From assembly GCF_000974805.1 (NCBI RefSeq), contig NZ_BBQZ01000003.1, positions 62,001 to 126,000 of the forward strand: a DNA stretch of 64,000 nucleotides, read 5' to 3'. Below, piece by piece: positions 36,152 through 44,703 of the stretch. Within the stretch, counting starts at the first letter, position 1; each line of letters opens with the position of its first letter. The notes under the pieces are model-generated. The model saw only the letters and a program-made list of their open reading frames with translations. It did not search any database and was not told the origin of the DNA. Source of the stretch: Demequina salsinemoris. Lineage in GTDB: Bacteria; Actinomycetota; Actinomycetes; Actinomycetales; Demequinaceae. The translations under genes and the position numbers were made by a program.

Positions 36152-36177
36152 ATATACCCATGGGGGTATATGTTCGC
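36152..36177 (-). promoter_or_regulatory. Promoter with CsoR/CstR-type operator for the zinc-ribbon gene
   Basis: On the minus strand: TTGCGA (36172-36177), 17-nt spacer, TATATT (36149-36154). A perfect 8-bp palindrome with 4-nt centre, ATATACCC-atgg-GGGTATAT (36152-36171), fills the spacer and touches the -10. Repressor binding here would block RNA polymerase. Confidence 0.7.
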
Positions 36178-36189
36178 AAGTGGATCTAG

Positions 36190-36427
36190 TCACTCCCGAC
36201 CCTAGGACGCGGACGATGCGCACGCGGGCTGGGTGCCGCGTCAATGGTTCGCGGAGGGCGAGGGGTTGTGGGAGGCGCCGGGTCGTGGCGTCCCCGCCGC
36301 GATCGCGAGGTGCCAGGAGCGGGACCTGCGGGTCCCCGAGCGCGCCCACCGGGCGCCCACTCCCAGCCCGCGCGCGCATCGTCCCTGGTGGGTACCCTGA
36401 ATCCACGGCGCAGGACGTGCGCGAGGC
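36190..36427. other. Non-coding gap upstream of glpK
   Basis: No credible gene. It holds a GGACGATGC at about 36211, a reverse copy at about 36379, and a small GGGACC-tgcg-GGTCCC hairpin (about 36321-36336). Confidence 0.5.
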
Positions 36428-36471
36428 GGTGCGACGGTGTTCGGTGCGACGGTGTTCGGGCGACGGTGTTC
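36428..36471. repeat. Three tandem 15-bp repeats upstream of glpK
   Basis: GGTGCGACGGTGTTC at 36428-36442 and 36443-36457, then a 14-bp version lacking the T at 36458-36471. Located 14-57 bp before the glpK start, where a regulator or leader could act. Confidence 0.8.
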
Positions 36472-36484
36472 GGCGGGGAGCGTG

Positions 36485-37999
36485 ATGGACCACTACGTGA
36501 TGGCGATCGACCAGGGCACGACGTCCACGCGCGCCATGGTGTTCGACCACGCCGGGTCGATCGTCTCCGCGGGCCAGCTTGAGCATCGCCAGCACACGCC
36601 CCGCCCGGGCTGGGTCGAGCACGACCCCCTCGAGATCTGGGCCAACACTCGCCGTGTCGTCGCGGAGAGCCTCGCGAAGGCCGATCTCACGCGCGTCGAC
36701 ATCGCCGCCGTCGGCATCACCAACCAGCGCGAGACCACCGTCGTGTGGGATCGCCGCACCGGACGCCCTGTCCATCCTGCGATTGTCTGGCAGGACACGC
36801 GCACGCAGCACATGGTCGACGCGCTCGCGGCCGAGGGTGGGCGCGACCGCTTCCGCGACGTCACGGGCCTGCCGCTCGCGACCTACTTCTCGGCGTCCAA
36901 GATCAGGTGGATCCTCGACAACGTGGAGGGCGCCGCGGAGAAGGCCCAGGCGGGCCATCTGGCCTTCGGGACCACGGACTCGTGGCTTGTGTGGAACCTC
37001 ACGGGAGGCGTCGACGGCGGCCTCCACGTCACCGACGCCACGAACGCCTCGCGCACGCTCCTCATGGACCTCGCGGAGCTCGACTGGGCGGACGACATCG
37101 TCGACACCTTCGGCATCCCGCGCTCGATGCTTCCCGAGATCCGCTCATCGTCCGAGGTCTACGGCATGATCGGCGGGCACTCGCTGCTGCAGGGAGTGCC
37201 GATCGCGGGGATCCTGGGCGACCAGCAGGCAGCCGCTTTCGGGCAGGCGGCGTTCGACGAGGGCGAGTCCAAGAGCACCTACGGCTCGGGCAGCTTCATC
37301 CTGGTCGGCACCGGGACCGAGCGCGTCCTGAGCGAGCACGGGCTCCTCACCACGGTCGCCTACCAGCTCGGTCGCAGCGCGCCGCGGTACGCGCTCGAGG
37401 GGGCGATCGCGGTCACCGGCGCCCTCGTCACGTGGCTGCGCGACAACCTGGGCATGATCGATGACGCCGTGCAGATCGAGGCGCTCGCGGCCTCCGTGCC
37501 CGACAACGGCGGCGCGTACATCGTGCCCGCGTTCTCGGGGCTGTTCGCCCCGTACTGGAGGCCCGACGCGCGCGGCGGCATCCTCGGCCTGACGAGCTTC
37601 GTGACGCGCGCGCACCTGGCTCGCGCCGTGCTCGAGGCGACGGCCTTCCAGACGCGCGACGTGCTCGGCGCGGTCGAGGCCGACATGGGCGCCGAGGTGC
37701 ACACGCTCGCCGTCGACGGCGGCATGACGGTCAACGACCTGCTCATGCAGTTCCAGGCCGACATCCTCGGAATCGACGTGGTCCGCCCCGGCGTCACCGA
37801 GACCACCGCGCTCGGCGCGGCCTACGTCGCGGGTCTCGCGGTGGGCTACTGGCGCTCGCTCGACGAGCTCAGGGACAACTGGCAGGAGGACCAGCGGTGG
37901 GAGCCGACGATGCCCGCCGAGCAGTCCGAGCGCCTGTACCGGAACTGGCGCAAGGCCGTGTCCCGCACCCTCGACTGGGTGGACGACGACGTCGACTGA
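36485..37999 (+). CDS. glpK: Glycerol kinase
   Basis: 504 aa, ATG after GGGGAG. FGGY family: [45 protein letters not shown] and [21 protein letters not shown] are glycerol-kinase signatures. Phosphorylates glycerol to glycerol-3-phosphate in the cytosol. It stands without glpF or glpD here. Preceded by three 15-bp tandem repeats and followed by a hairpin of inverted GGACGATGC words. Confidence 0.96.
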   Translation: MDHYVMAIDQGTTSTRAMVFDHAGSIVSAGQLEHRQHTPRPGWVEHDPLEIWANTRRVVAESLAKADLTRVDIAAVGITNQRETTVVWDRRTGRPVHPAIVWQDTRTQHMVDALAAEGGRDRFRDVTGLPLATYFSASKIRWILDNVEGAAEKAQAGHLAFGTTDSWLVWNLTGGVDGGLHVTDATNASRTLLMDLAELDWADDIVDTFGIPRSMLPEIRSSSEVYGMIGGHSLLQGVPIAGILGDQQAAAFGQAAFDEGESKSTYGSGSFILVGTGTERVLSEHGLLTTVAYQLGRSAPRYALEGAIAVTGALVTWLRDNLGMIDDAVQIEALAASVPDNGGAYIVPAFSGLFAPYWRPDARGGILGLTSFVTRAHLARAVLEATAFQTRDVLGAVEADMGAEVHTLAVDGGMTVNDLLMQFQADILGIDVVRPGVTETTALGAAYVAGLAVGYWRSLDELRDNWQEDQRWEPTMPAEQSERLYRNWRKAVSRTLDWVDDDVD

Positions 38000-38003
38000 T
38001 CCT

Positions 38004-38036
38004 CGCATCGTCCCTGGTCGGTCGCGGGACGATGCG
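38004..38036. terminator. glpK terminator built from inverted GGACGATGC motifs
   Basis: Perfect 11-bp stem CGCATCGTCCC (38004-38014) / GGGACGATGCG (38026-38036) with an 11-nt loop, 5 bp past the glpK stop and ahead of the convergent TM2 gene. Confidence 0.8.
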
Positions 38037-38076
38037 GAACCGACGATGGGTCAGGGCGCGACGCGCCGGGGCTGCG

Positions 38077-38307
38077 TCAGCGGATGCCCGCCGCGCGCTG
38101 GGCGTTCACCTGGCGCACCTGCGCGGGGATCGTGAACAGGTCCCAGATCACCATGATCCCGAGCACGCCGCCGGTGAGCAGGTAGAGGATCCCGCGGCCG
38201 ACCTTGCCCATGTAGAACTGGTGCACGCCGAGGATCCCGAAGAAGAACCACAGGATGTACGTGACGAAGGTGTCCTTCAGCGGAAGCGGGGCGGTCTGCT
38301 GGGCCAT
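38077..38307 (-). CDS. TM2-domain protein
   Basis: 76 aa from ATG 38307. Two hydrophobic helices joined by GVHQFYMGKVGRGILYLLTGG, the canonical TM2 (PF05154) loop, with the DLFTIP end. Function of bacterial TM2 proteins is unknown. Confidence 0.88.
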   Translation of the reverse strand: MAQQTAPLPLKDTFVTYILWFFFGILGVHQFYMGKVGRGILYLLTGGVLGIMVIWDLFTIPAQVRQVNAQRAAGIR

Positions 38308-38512
38308 GGTCGAGTCCGTTCTGTCGTGTTTCGGCAACTGGATCGATCGTACGGCGAAGGGGCGCGTGACGCCCTCGTGCCAGGGGATGACGTGGCCGCG
38401 TGCCGAGGTCAGGGTGCGGCCGTCGCCCGAGCCTGGAACGCGCCGATGCGGCGGCACTGCATCGTCCGAAATCCGCCAGACAGCGGGCTCCCCGGGCGCG
38501 CATCCTGGCGCC

Positions 38513-39178
38513 ATGACTGTAGCGCCGCCCCTCGTCACCCTCGGATCGCACGAGGTGATCGACCCCGCGATCCTCTACTTCGGCACCCCCGTGGTGCTGC
38601 TCTCGACCGTCGCCGCGGACGGCGCGGCGAACCTTGCGCCGATGTCCTCGGTGTTCTGGCTCGGGAGCACCGCGGTGCTCGGCATGGGAGGACGGTCGCT
38701 CACGGCACGCAACCTCGTCGACACGGGCGAGTGCGTCCTCAACCTCCCCTCGGCAGCGCAGGTCGCCGCCGTCGACCGGCTCGCGCTCACGACCGGCCGG
38801 GTCGATGTTCCCCACGTCAAGCGCGAGGCCGGCTACCGCCACGTCGCCGACAAGTTCGCGCTTGCCGCCCTGACGAGCCTCGACGCGGACACCGTCGCCG
38901 CGCCGAGGGTCGCCGAGTGCCCGGTGAACCTCGAGGGCCGGGTCGTGGCGCATCGTCCCTTGGATGCCACGAGGGACGACGACGTCCCTACCTGGCTCTT
39001 CGAGGTCGAGATCGGCCGCGTCCACGTCCACCCGGAGATCCGCGCGGACGGGCACGCCAACCGCGTGGACCCCGACCGGTGGCGGCCCCTGATCATGAGC
39101 TTCCAGCACTTCTACGGGCTCGGCCCGCGCGTGAATCCCTCACGGCTGTCGACGATCGACGAGGAGTGGTACCGCTAG
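38513..39178 (+). CDS. Flavin reductase-like FMN-binding protein
   Basis: 221 aa. Split-barrel flavin reductase fold: TVAADGAANLAPMSSVFWLG (FMN phosphate region), TARNLVDTGECVLNLPS and HFYGLGP near the end. Likely an NAD(P)H:flavin oxidoreductase or an FMN-dependent enzyme of unknown partner. Contains two GCATCGTCC copies, one just upstream and one inside. Confidence 0.82.
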   Translation: MTVAPPLVTLGSHEVIDPAILYFGTPVVLLSTVAADGAANLAPMSSVFWLGSTAVLGMGGRSLTARNLVDTGECVLNLPSAAQVAAVDRLALTTGRVDVPHVKREAGYRHVADKFALAALTSLDADTVAAPRVAECPVNLEGRVVAHRPLDATRDDDVPTWLFEVEIGRVHVHPEIRADGHANRVDPDRWRPLIMSFQHFYGLGPRVNPSRLSTIDEEWYR

Positions 39179-39255
39179 GCGTGGTCGAGCGCGGGCGTGC
39201 GGGAGCGCGGCGGAGGCGGCCTCGGGGTGACCCCGAGCCCGGCTACGGTGAGGGC

Positions 39256-39786
39256 ATGACCGATCCGGGCGGAGCGTACGAGCGCATCCACATGAGGGCC
39301 GCGCTCGCCGACGTCGTCGCCGCCGCTCCCGCGGCGCCGCGCTGGCGAGCGGGGACGCTCGAGGACCTTGACTGGCAGAACGACATGGCGTGGGGGATGT
39401 ATCCCGCGCGTCCGCCGTTCGAGTCGCGGGAGGCTCTCGACGTCCTCGCGGACGAGATGCGCGCCGGCGCGTGGGGCGAGATGGTGCCCGAGGCCTCGCC
39501 CGTCGTGCTGACCGACGGGGGCGAGGTGAGGGGCTTCGTCGTCACCACCCGGAGGCTGCTCGGCGAGTCCGCGCCCGACTGCCCCTACGTGCTCGACGTC
39601 GTCGTCGCGCCTGCGTCCCGACGCCAGGGCGTGGCGGCGGGGATGCTCGGCGTCGCCGCATCGTCCCTGCTCGCCGACGGCGAGGCGCACCTGGCGCTCA
39701 CCGTCGACGCCGACAACCCGGGCGCGCTCGCGCTCTACGCGCGGCTGGGCTTCGTGGAGACGGGCCGGAGGGTGCAGGCGGGCTAG
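39256..39786 (+). CDS. GNAT N-acetyltransferase
   Basis: 176 aa; ATG 6 nt after TACGGT (39244-39249), so probably leaderless. Acetyl-CoA motif A as VVAPASRRQGVAAGMLGVA and motif B as VDADNPGALALYARLGFVETG. Substrate unknown. Convergent with the thioredoxin-like gene. Confidence 0.85.
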   Translation: MTDPGGAYERIHMRAALADVVAAAPAAPRWRAGTLEDLDWQNDMAWGMYPARPPFESREALDVLADEMRAGAWGEMVPEASPVVLTDGGEVRGFVVTTRRLLGESAPDCPYVLDVVVAPASRRQGVAAGMLGVAASSLLADGEAHLALTVDADNPGALALYARLGFVETGRRVQAG

Positions 39787-39811
39787 GCTCCTGCGCCCTG
39801 GGGTCGCGAGG

Positions 39812-40054
39812 TCACGCGAGCGGCGCGAGCAGCTCCTTGAGGGTCGCCGCGGTGGGAACACGGCCCGACATCACGAGCTTCTCGTCGACGACGAGGCCCG
39901 GGGTCTTCATGACGCCGTAGCCGGCGATGGCGCCGTAGTCGGTGACCTTCTCGAACTCGGCCTCGATGCCGAGGTCCGTCGCGGCCTCGCGCGCGGCCTT
40001 CTCGAGGTTGACGCAGTTGGCGCATCCGGCGCCGAGGATCTTGATGTTCATCAT
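39812..40054 (-). CDS. Small thioredoxin-like redox protein of the ars-type operon
   Basis: 80 aa, ATG 40054 after AAAGGA. Thioredoxin_3 family (small redox-active disulfide protein 2): ILGAGCANCVNLEKA supplies the CxxC, and MKTPGLVVDEKLVMSG the cis-Pro region. Third gene of arsR-permease-thioredoxin; in such operons it is thought to reduce the permease or the metalloid. Gap of 41 bp to the permease. Confidence 0.88.
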   Translation of the reverse strand: MMNIKILGAGCANCVNLEKAAREAATDLGIEAEFEKVTDYGAIAGYGVMKTPGLVVDEKLVMSGRVPTAATLKELLAPLA

Positions 40055-40095
40055 GATGCTGTCCTTTCGGGTGGTTCGTGCGGTGGAAGGTGTCG

Positions 40096-41151
40096 CTAGA
40101 CGGGGATCACGGCGTTGAAGAGGTAGCCGACGGCGATGATGCCGACGGTGACGACGCCGATGAACAGCCCGATGAGCTGGGGCTTCAAGACTCGGCGCAG
40201 CAGGATCATCTCGGGCAGGCTGAGCGCGACCGTCGCCATCATGAAGGCGAGCAGCGTGCCCATCGGCAGGCCCTTGTCGAACAGCGCCTCGACCATCGGG
40301 AGGACGCCCGCGGCGTTCGAATACAGTGGCACGCCCAGCAGCACGGCGAGCGGCACGGCGAGCAGGTTGTCCGCGCCGGCGTGCTCGGCGAACCACTGCT
40401 CGGGCGCCCAGCCATGGATCGCGGCGCCGATGCCGATGCCGATCACGAGGTAGGGCCAGATCTTCTTGAGGATGTCGAGGACCTCCTCGATGCCCATCTG
40501 GATGCGGTCGTTCCAGGTGAGGCTCATGCCGGGGTCGATGGCCTGCCCGCCGATCTTCGTCTCGAACACGAACGGCTCGATCCAGCGCTCGGGCCTCATG
40601 CGGCCCAGGATGAACCCGGCGACGACCGCGATCGTGAGGCCCGCGCCGACGTAGAGCAGCGTCGGGCCCCAGCCGAACAGGCCCAGCAGCAGGGCGATCG
40701 CGACCTCGTTCACGAGCGGGCTCGCGATGAGGAAGCTCATGGTTACGCCGACGGGGACGCCCGCCGCGACGAAGCCGATGAACGCGGGCACCGCCGAGCA
40801 CGAGCAGAACGGCGTGATGACCCCGAGCCCTGCCGCGATGACGTTGCCGACGCCCTCGGCCTTGCCGCCGAGGATCGCGCGCGTGCGCTCGACCGACATG
40901 AAGGACCGCAGGACGGTGACGATGAAGATGATCCCGGTCAGGAGCAGCAGGATCTTGACGGTGTCGTAGAAGAAGAAGTGAACACCCGAGCCCAGGCGGG
41001 TCTCGAGGTCGAGGCCGATGACGTCGCCGATCATCCAGTTCCAGAACGGCAGGTTGACGCTGTAGAGCGCCCACCAGAGCACGGTGGCCGCGGCGAGGCC
41101 GCCCCAGCGCTGCGTGGGGGACGCCTTGTGGACGCGGTCGATGACGGTCAT
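40096..41151 (-). CDS. ArsP/DUF318-family permease
   Basis: 351 aa with about 8-10 helices. The family motif ITPFCSCSAVPAFIGFVAAGVP is present, with the Cys pair implicated in binding trivalent organoarsenicals in ArsP, and a second-half ALPLYSN-like GVPLYSNAAGVLPMVEAL. Start ATG overlaps the ArsR stop (ATGA), so it is translationally coupled. Efflux of arsenicals or another thiophilic compound is likely. Confidence 0.85.
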   Translation of the reverse strand: MTVIDRVHKASPTQRWGGLAAATVLWWALYSVNLPFWNWMIGDVIGLDLETRLGSGVHFFFYDTVKILLLLTGIIFIVTVLRSFMSVERTRAILGGKAEGVGNVIAAGLGVITPFCSCSAVPAFIGFVAAGVPVGVTMSFLIASPLVNEVAIALLLGLFGWGPTLLYVGAGLTIAVVAGFILGRMRPERWIEPFVFETKIGGQAIDPGMSLTWNDRIQMGIEEVLDILKKIWPYLVIGIGIGAAIHGWAPEQWFAEHAGADNLLAVPLAVLLGVPLYSNAAGVLPMVEALFDKGLPMGTLLAFMMATVALSLPEMILLRRVLKPQLIGLFIGVVTVGIIAVGYLFNAVIPV

Positions 41152-41573
41152 GGTGTCGCCGCCGCGGGGGAGGGGGACGATGCTTGGGCCGACGAACCGC
41201 TGACCAGGGACGATGCGGCGGGCAGGGCCTCGGTCAGCCGCGCGAGGGCGTCGGTCGCGAGCGTGTAGTCGACCCAGCGGCCCCGGCGCGAGGTGGTGAC
41301 GAGCCCCGCGTCGCGCAGGATCCGCAGGTGGTAGCTGAGCAGCGTGTTCGAGACGTCGACGTGGGCCTGGAGGTCGCACACGCAGTGGGTGCCGTCGGCG
41401 AGGCGCTCGAGCACCGTCCAGCGCACCGGGTCCGCGATGGCCTGGAGAAGGTCGAGCGCGGGCGCGGGGTCGCGCGGGGTCGGCGCGGAGCCGCACGCGC
41501 CTGAGGCGCAGGAGGAGGGCTTGTCCGCCGATTCCTTCGTGGGCTTGGGGCCGATCTTCAATAGTTGAGTCAC
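41148..41573 (-). CDS. ArsR-family metalloregulator
   Basis: 141 aa from GTG 41573; the longer open frame upstream runs through repeats and is not credible. Winged helix VSNTLLSYHLRILRDAGLVTTSRRGRWVDYTL. Metal sites: CVCDL in the alpha3 position used by As(III) sensors, plus a Cys-rich N-terminus SSCASGACGS. Operon leader of arsR-permease-thioredoxin. The probable operator overlaps its own start codon. Confidence 0.88.
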   Translation of the reverse strand: MTQLLKIGPKPTKESADKPSSCASGACGSAPTPRDPAPALDLLQAIADPVRWTVLERLADGTHCVCDLQAHVDVSNTLLSYHLRILRDAGLVTTSRRGRWVDYTLATDALARLTEALPAASSLVSGSSAQASSPSPAAATP

Positions 41574-41582
41574 ATTTGAATT
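41557..41582 (-). promoter_or_regulatory. ArsR operator candidate over the arsR start
   Basis: TTCAAT...ATTTGAA imperfect inverted repeat in an A/T-rich island, typical of ArsR sites; it covers the GTG start of arsR. A CCGCCTC-gga-GAGGCGG hairpin lies directly upstream at 41586-41602. Confidence 0.5.
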
Positions 41583-41670
41583 GTCCGCCTCGGAGAGGCG
41601 GAATCGCGTGGGACGAAGGTCCGCATCGTCCTCGTGAGCCCTCGTTCGCCGTCTGGGCGCCCCATAGCCT

Positions 41671-41718
41671 CGGCTCCTCGGCTCCTCGGCTCCTCGGCTC
41701 CTCGGCTCCTCGGCTCCA
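41671..41718. repeat. Tandem array, six 8-bp units
   Basis: CGGCTCCT repeated five times plus a last unit ending in A. Adjacent to palindromic element B, as the 10-bp array is to element A. With element B it occupies most of the 323-bp gap 41574-41896. Confidence 0.9.
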
Positions 41719-41760
41719 CCGCCCGCCTGGTTCAGCTCGGCCCCGCGCCGACCCCGCCGC

Positions 41761-41850
41761 GGACACTTTCTGACACATCGCGGGGCGGTCGCCCCGCGTG
41801 TCGCGCGGGACACGCCGTCGGCGGCCGCCGGCTGGTGTCAGAGACCGTCC
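41761..41850. repeat. 90-bp palindromic repeat element, copy B
   Basis: Left arm GGACACTTTCTGACACA (41761-41777); right arm at 41835-41850 has GTGTCA-GAGACCGTCC; centre at 41795-41816 aligns position for position with the palindromic centre of element A at 6651-6740. Same total length. Confidence 0.75.
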
Positions 41851-41866
41851 GCTCGCCGCGAGGTCG

Positions 41867-41889
41867 GTGTCAGTCCGCGCTCGTAGACT
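41867..41889 (+). promoter_or_regulatory. RecA-NDp (PafBC-type) promoter of the UvrD-like helicase
   Basis: GTGTCAGTC, 8-nt spacer, TAGACT, then 7 nt to the ATG (leaderless). Near-identical to the clpP1 promoter over the TGTCAGTCCGCGC stretch. Confidence 0.78.
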
Positions 41890-41896
41890 CGTCCGC

Positions 41897-43927
41897 ATGA
41901 TTGAGCGGGTGGGCGGAAGCGGCGCGGCAAGCACCGGAGACCTCCTCGACGGGCTCAACCCCGGTCAGCGAGAGGCCGTCGTCACCGGCGCGAGCCACAA
42001 CTTGGTCCTCGCGGGAGCGGGGACAGGCAAGACGACCACGATCGTCGCGCGCATCCGCCACCTCATCAGGAGCGGCGCCGCGCCGAACCGCATCCTCGCG
42101 ATCACCTTCACCCGCCGCGCCGCCGCGGAGATCCGCTCCCGCGTCCAGGCCGACAGCGCGGCGACCGAGGGCGTCGCGGCGATGACCTTTCACGGCTGGG
42201 CGATGCGCGAGGTGCGAGCCAACCCCGACGTGTTCGGCTATGAGGGGTGGAGCGTGCTCGACTCCGACGACCAGGCCCAGGTCATGCGCGGCGTGCTCGG
42301 GCGCGGCAAGCGGGTCGAGGGGCTCAAGGCCGCGCAGATCATCGACGTCGTCTCCTTCGCCCGCAACACCCGGGTCACGCTCGCCGACGCGATCAAGGCC
42401 AAGTTCCCCGACCAGACCATCGACCCCAAGGCCATCGCGACCGTCGTGAGGGACTACGAGGCGCGCAAGAAGGAGCGGCGCTACCTCAACTACGACGACC
42501 TGCTCATGATCTTCGCGGCGCGGCTCGCCGACCCCGAGGTCGCGGCCTGGGTCGGCAGCCACTACGACGAGATCCTCATCGACGAGATGCAGGACACGAA
42601 CCCGCTGCAGTGGACCATCATCGACCCGCTCGTGCCGCACACGCGGTTCTACTGCGTGGGCGACGACGCGCAGTCGATCTACGGCTTCCGTGGCGCCGAC
42701 TTCGCGTCGATCCACTCGTTCTCCGAACGGGTGCCAGGCGCGCGGATCCTCAAACTCGAGGACAACTACCGGTCCACGCAGGAGATCCTCGATCTGTCGA
42801 ACTGGCTGCTCGCGGCGAGCCCTCTCGGCTACGACAAGAAGCTCCGCGCGGTACGCGGCAACGGCGCCAAGCCGGAGCTGCACAGCTTCGAGACCCCGCA
42901 GGACGAGGCGGGATGGATCGCGGGGGAGCTCAAGCGGGCGCATGAGGACGGGCTGCCGTGGGCCACTCATCTGATCCTCGTGCGCTCCAACTACTCGGGC
43001 CGCAGCATCGAGGCGCTGCTAGTCGAGAACGAGATCCCGTACGTGTTCTTCGGCGGAACGAAGCTGCTGGAGAGCGCGCATGTGCGCGATGTCCTCGCCG
43101 CGCTGCGCGTGGTCGCCAACCCCGACGACGAGGTCGCCTGGATGCGCCTGCTCACGCTCGTCCCGAGGGTGGGGGACCGGACCGCGGTCCGTGCCTTCGA
43201 CGCGCTGCTCGACGCGCGCGCGGGCGGCGCGACCGCGAGGCAGGCGCGGGCCTCGGCGCTCGCGGGCATGCCCGGCTGGCTCACGGCCGGCCTGGACGCG
43301 ATCGAGGACGCCGCCGACCGCGTGGACGATGCGGTGGGACGGGCGGGCGCGATGCTCACCCCGGTGCTCGCGCACAAGTATCGGAACGAGAACTGGGAGG
43401 CGAGGCAGCGTGACCTCGTCCACGTCGAGCGGCTCGCGGCGTCGCGCTCCTCGATCCTCGAGTTCATCGAGGAGTACCTGCTCTCGCCGGTCTTCACCTC
43501 CGAGCTGACGGCCGATCAGAAGGACGACGATCACGTCGTCCTGTCCACCGTGCACTCCGCGAAGGGGCTCGAGCGCGACTGGGCGTTCTGCGCGGGCGTG
43601 AGCCCGGGCGCGTATCCGTCGTCCCGCGCGCTCGGCGACGAGGACTCGGTCGAGGAGGAGCGGCGCGTGCTCTACGTCGCGCTCACGCGTGCCCGGGACC
43701 GGCTGTGCGTCACGCGGTCCGTGTTCCATACGCCGGTCCGCGCGTGGGTCGGCGGCCCCTACGCGATGCACGAGATCGAGGACGCCTACTTCCTCGCGAC
43801 CCTGCCCGAGGGGCTGATCGAGGAGACGGTGCACGTGCCGCAGCGTCCACCCAAGCCGAAGCCCCCGTCGGGGCTCAGCGCGCCGCGCGAGATCGACCTC
43901 GGCGTGGACCTGGGGGATCTGGGGTAG
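41897..43927 (+). CDS. UvrD/Rep-type superfamily 1A DNA helicase
   Basis: 676 aa. Q-motif LNPGQREAV, Walker A AGAGTGKTTT, motif Ia ITFTRRAAAEIRSRV, motif II LIDEMQDTNPLQ, motif III GDDAQSIYGFRGAD, motif IV-V STVHSAKGLERDWAF and motif VI VALTRARDRL. The C-terminal tail is proline/lysine-rich instead of a Tudor domain, so it is a UvrD2-like or UvrD paralogue rather than canonical PcrA. Acts in DNA repair; the DNA-damage-type promoter is consistent. Confidence 0.92.
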   Translation: MIERVGGSGAASTGDLLDGLNPGQREAVVTGASHNLVLAGAGTGKTTTIVARIRHLIRSGAAPNRILAITFTRRAAAEIRSRVQADSAATEGVAAMTFHGWAMREVRANPDVFGYEGWSVLDSDDQAQVMRGVLGRGKRVEGLKAAQIIDVVSFARNTRVTLADAIKAKFPDQTIDPKAIATVVRDYEARKKERRYLNYDDLLMIFAARLADPEVAAWVGSHYDEILIDEMQDTNPLQWTIIDPLVPHTRFYCVGDDAQSIYGFRGADFASIHSFSERVPGARILKLEDNYRSTQEILDLSNWLLAASPLGYDKKLRAVRGNGAKPELHSFETPQDEAGWIAGELKRAHEDGLPWATHLILVRSNYSGRSIEALLVENEIPYVFFGGTKLLESAHVRDVLAALRVVANPDDEVAWMRLLTLVPRVGDRTAVRAFDALLDARAGGATARQARASALAGMPGWLTAGLDAIEDAADRVDDAVGRAGAMLTPVLAHKYRNENWEARQRDLVHVERLAASRSSILEFIEEYLLSPVFTSELTADQKDDDHVVLSTVHSAKGLERDWAFCAGVSPGAYPSSRALGDEDSVEEERRVLYVALTRARDRLCVTRSVFHTPVRAWVGGPYAMHEIEDAYFLATLPEGLIEETVHVPQRPPKPKPPSGLSAPREIDLGVDLGDLG

Positions 43928-44058
43928 AGAGCAGAGTCATGCGTGGTCCGCGCGTTGGGTGCCGCGGTAGGCGAGGATGCGCCCCTCGCGCCGTACGCGA
44001 TCGCTCGATCGAAATGCAGCACCGCATCCGCGAGGCGTTCATCGGTGCTCCGGCTCAC
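43786..44058 (-). pseudogene. Truncated HEPN-toxin (HepT-like) remnant
   Basis: GTG start overlaps the stop of the MNT antitoxin gene (GTGA), the normal coupling of mntA-hepT pairs. The first about 26 codons (STDERLADAVLHFDRAIAYGARG) look like the start of a DUF86/HepT protein. The rest is low-complexity and runs antisense into the helicase 3' end; no Rx4-6H catalytic motif is present. Interpreted as a toxin gene lost by deletion. Confidence 0.5.
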
Positions 44059-44525
44059 AGGGGAACTGCCTCATCGAGGATGCGGTCACGCAGATCGTCA
44101 CGCAACGACGACTCCGCGACGAGGTCGACCTTCACGCCGACGAGCGCCGATAGCTCGCGCTCGACTGCTGAGAGCTGCATCAGGCTCAGCGGCTCTCGCA
44201 TCTCGAACAGCAGGTCCACATCGGAGTCTGACGACTCGGTGCCGCGTGCCGTGGAGCCGAAGACGCGGACGTTCCTGCCGCCAGCCGCCCGCACCCGCGC
44301 CCGTATCTCAGCGCTGTGCAGGCGAAGGGCATGCGCGCGCGGGGTCGAGCCGTGGAAGCGGAGGATTCGGTTCACCTCGGATTGGCTGCGGCCGATTCGG
44401 GCGGCGATCTGCTCTTGCGTCATCCCTCCTCGGTAGGCGGTCCTCACCGCGTCGACGAGCGTGGCGCGCGCGTGCTCGACGGCTGCGTCGCACTCACGCG
44501 CCACCCGCTCCAGGTCCCGCTCCAT
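44055..44525 (-). CDS. MNT-domain nucleotidyltransferase (MntA-like antitoxin) with HTH
   Basis: 156 aa from ATG 44525. An N-terminal helix-turn-helix (MTQEQIAARIGRSQSEVNRILRFHG) is fused to a minimal nucleotidyltransferase: FGSTARGTESSDSDVDLLFEM with the GS and DxD residues. MntA proteins AMPylate and silence a HEPN RNase partner; here that partner is reduced to a fragment, so the gene is an orphan. The HTH suggests autoregulation. Confidence 0.8.
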   Translation of the reverse strand: MERDLERVARECDAAVEHARATLVDAVRTAYRGGMTQEQIAARIGRSQSEVNRILRFHGSTPRAHALRLHSAEIRARVRAAGGRNVRVFGSTARGTESSDSDVDLLFEMREPLSLMQLSAVERELSALVGVKVDLVAESSLRDDLRDRILDEAVPL

Positions 44526-44649
44526 GCTCCAAATATAGCAAGTGCGATAGTCGGAGGAATGGAGGCGGCGCCTCGCTGTGGAGAGGCTTGCGCGAGGTGT
44601 GCTCGCTGAGTGCGGATGAGGTGACAGCAACGGCTCCGACGCCAGACCT

Positions 44650-44672
44650 CTGTCACCCGGGGGCGGTAGGGT
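44650..44672 (+). promoter_or_regulatory. RecA-NDp-like promoter of the 5'-nucleotidase
   Basis: CTGTCACCC, 8-nt spacer, TAGGGT. Same TGTCACCC-N8-TANNNT form as the holin-like gene promoter; 31 bp before the start codon. Confidence 0.5.
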
Positions 44673-44703
44673 CGAGGCTTCGCCACCCCGACCGGAGGAC
44701 TGC

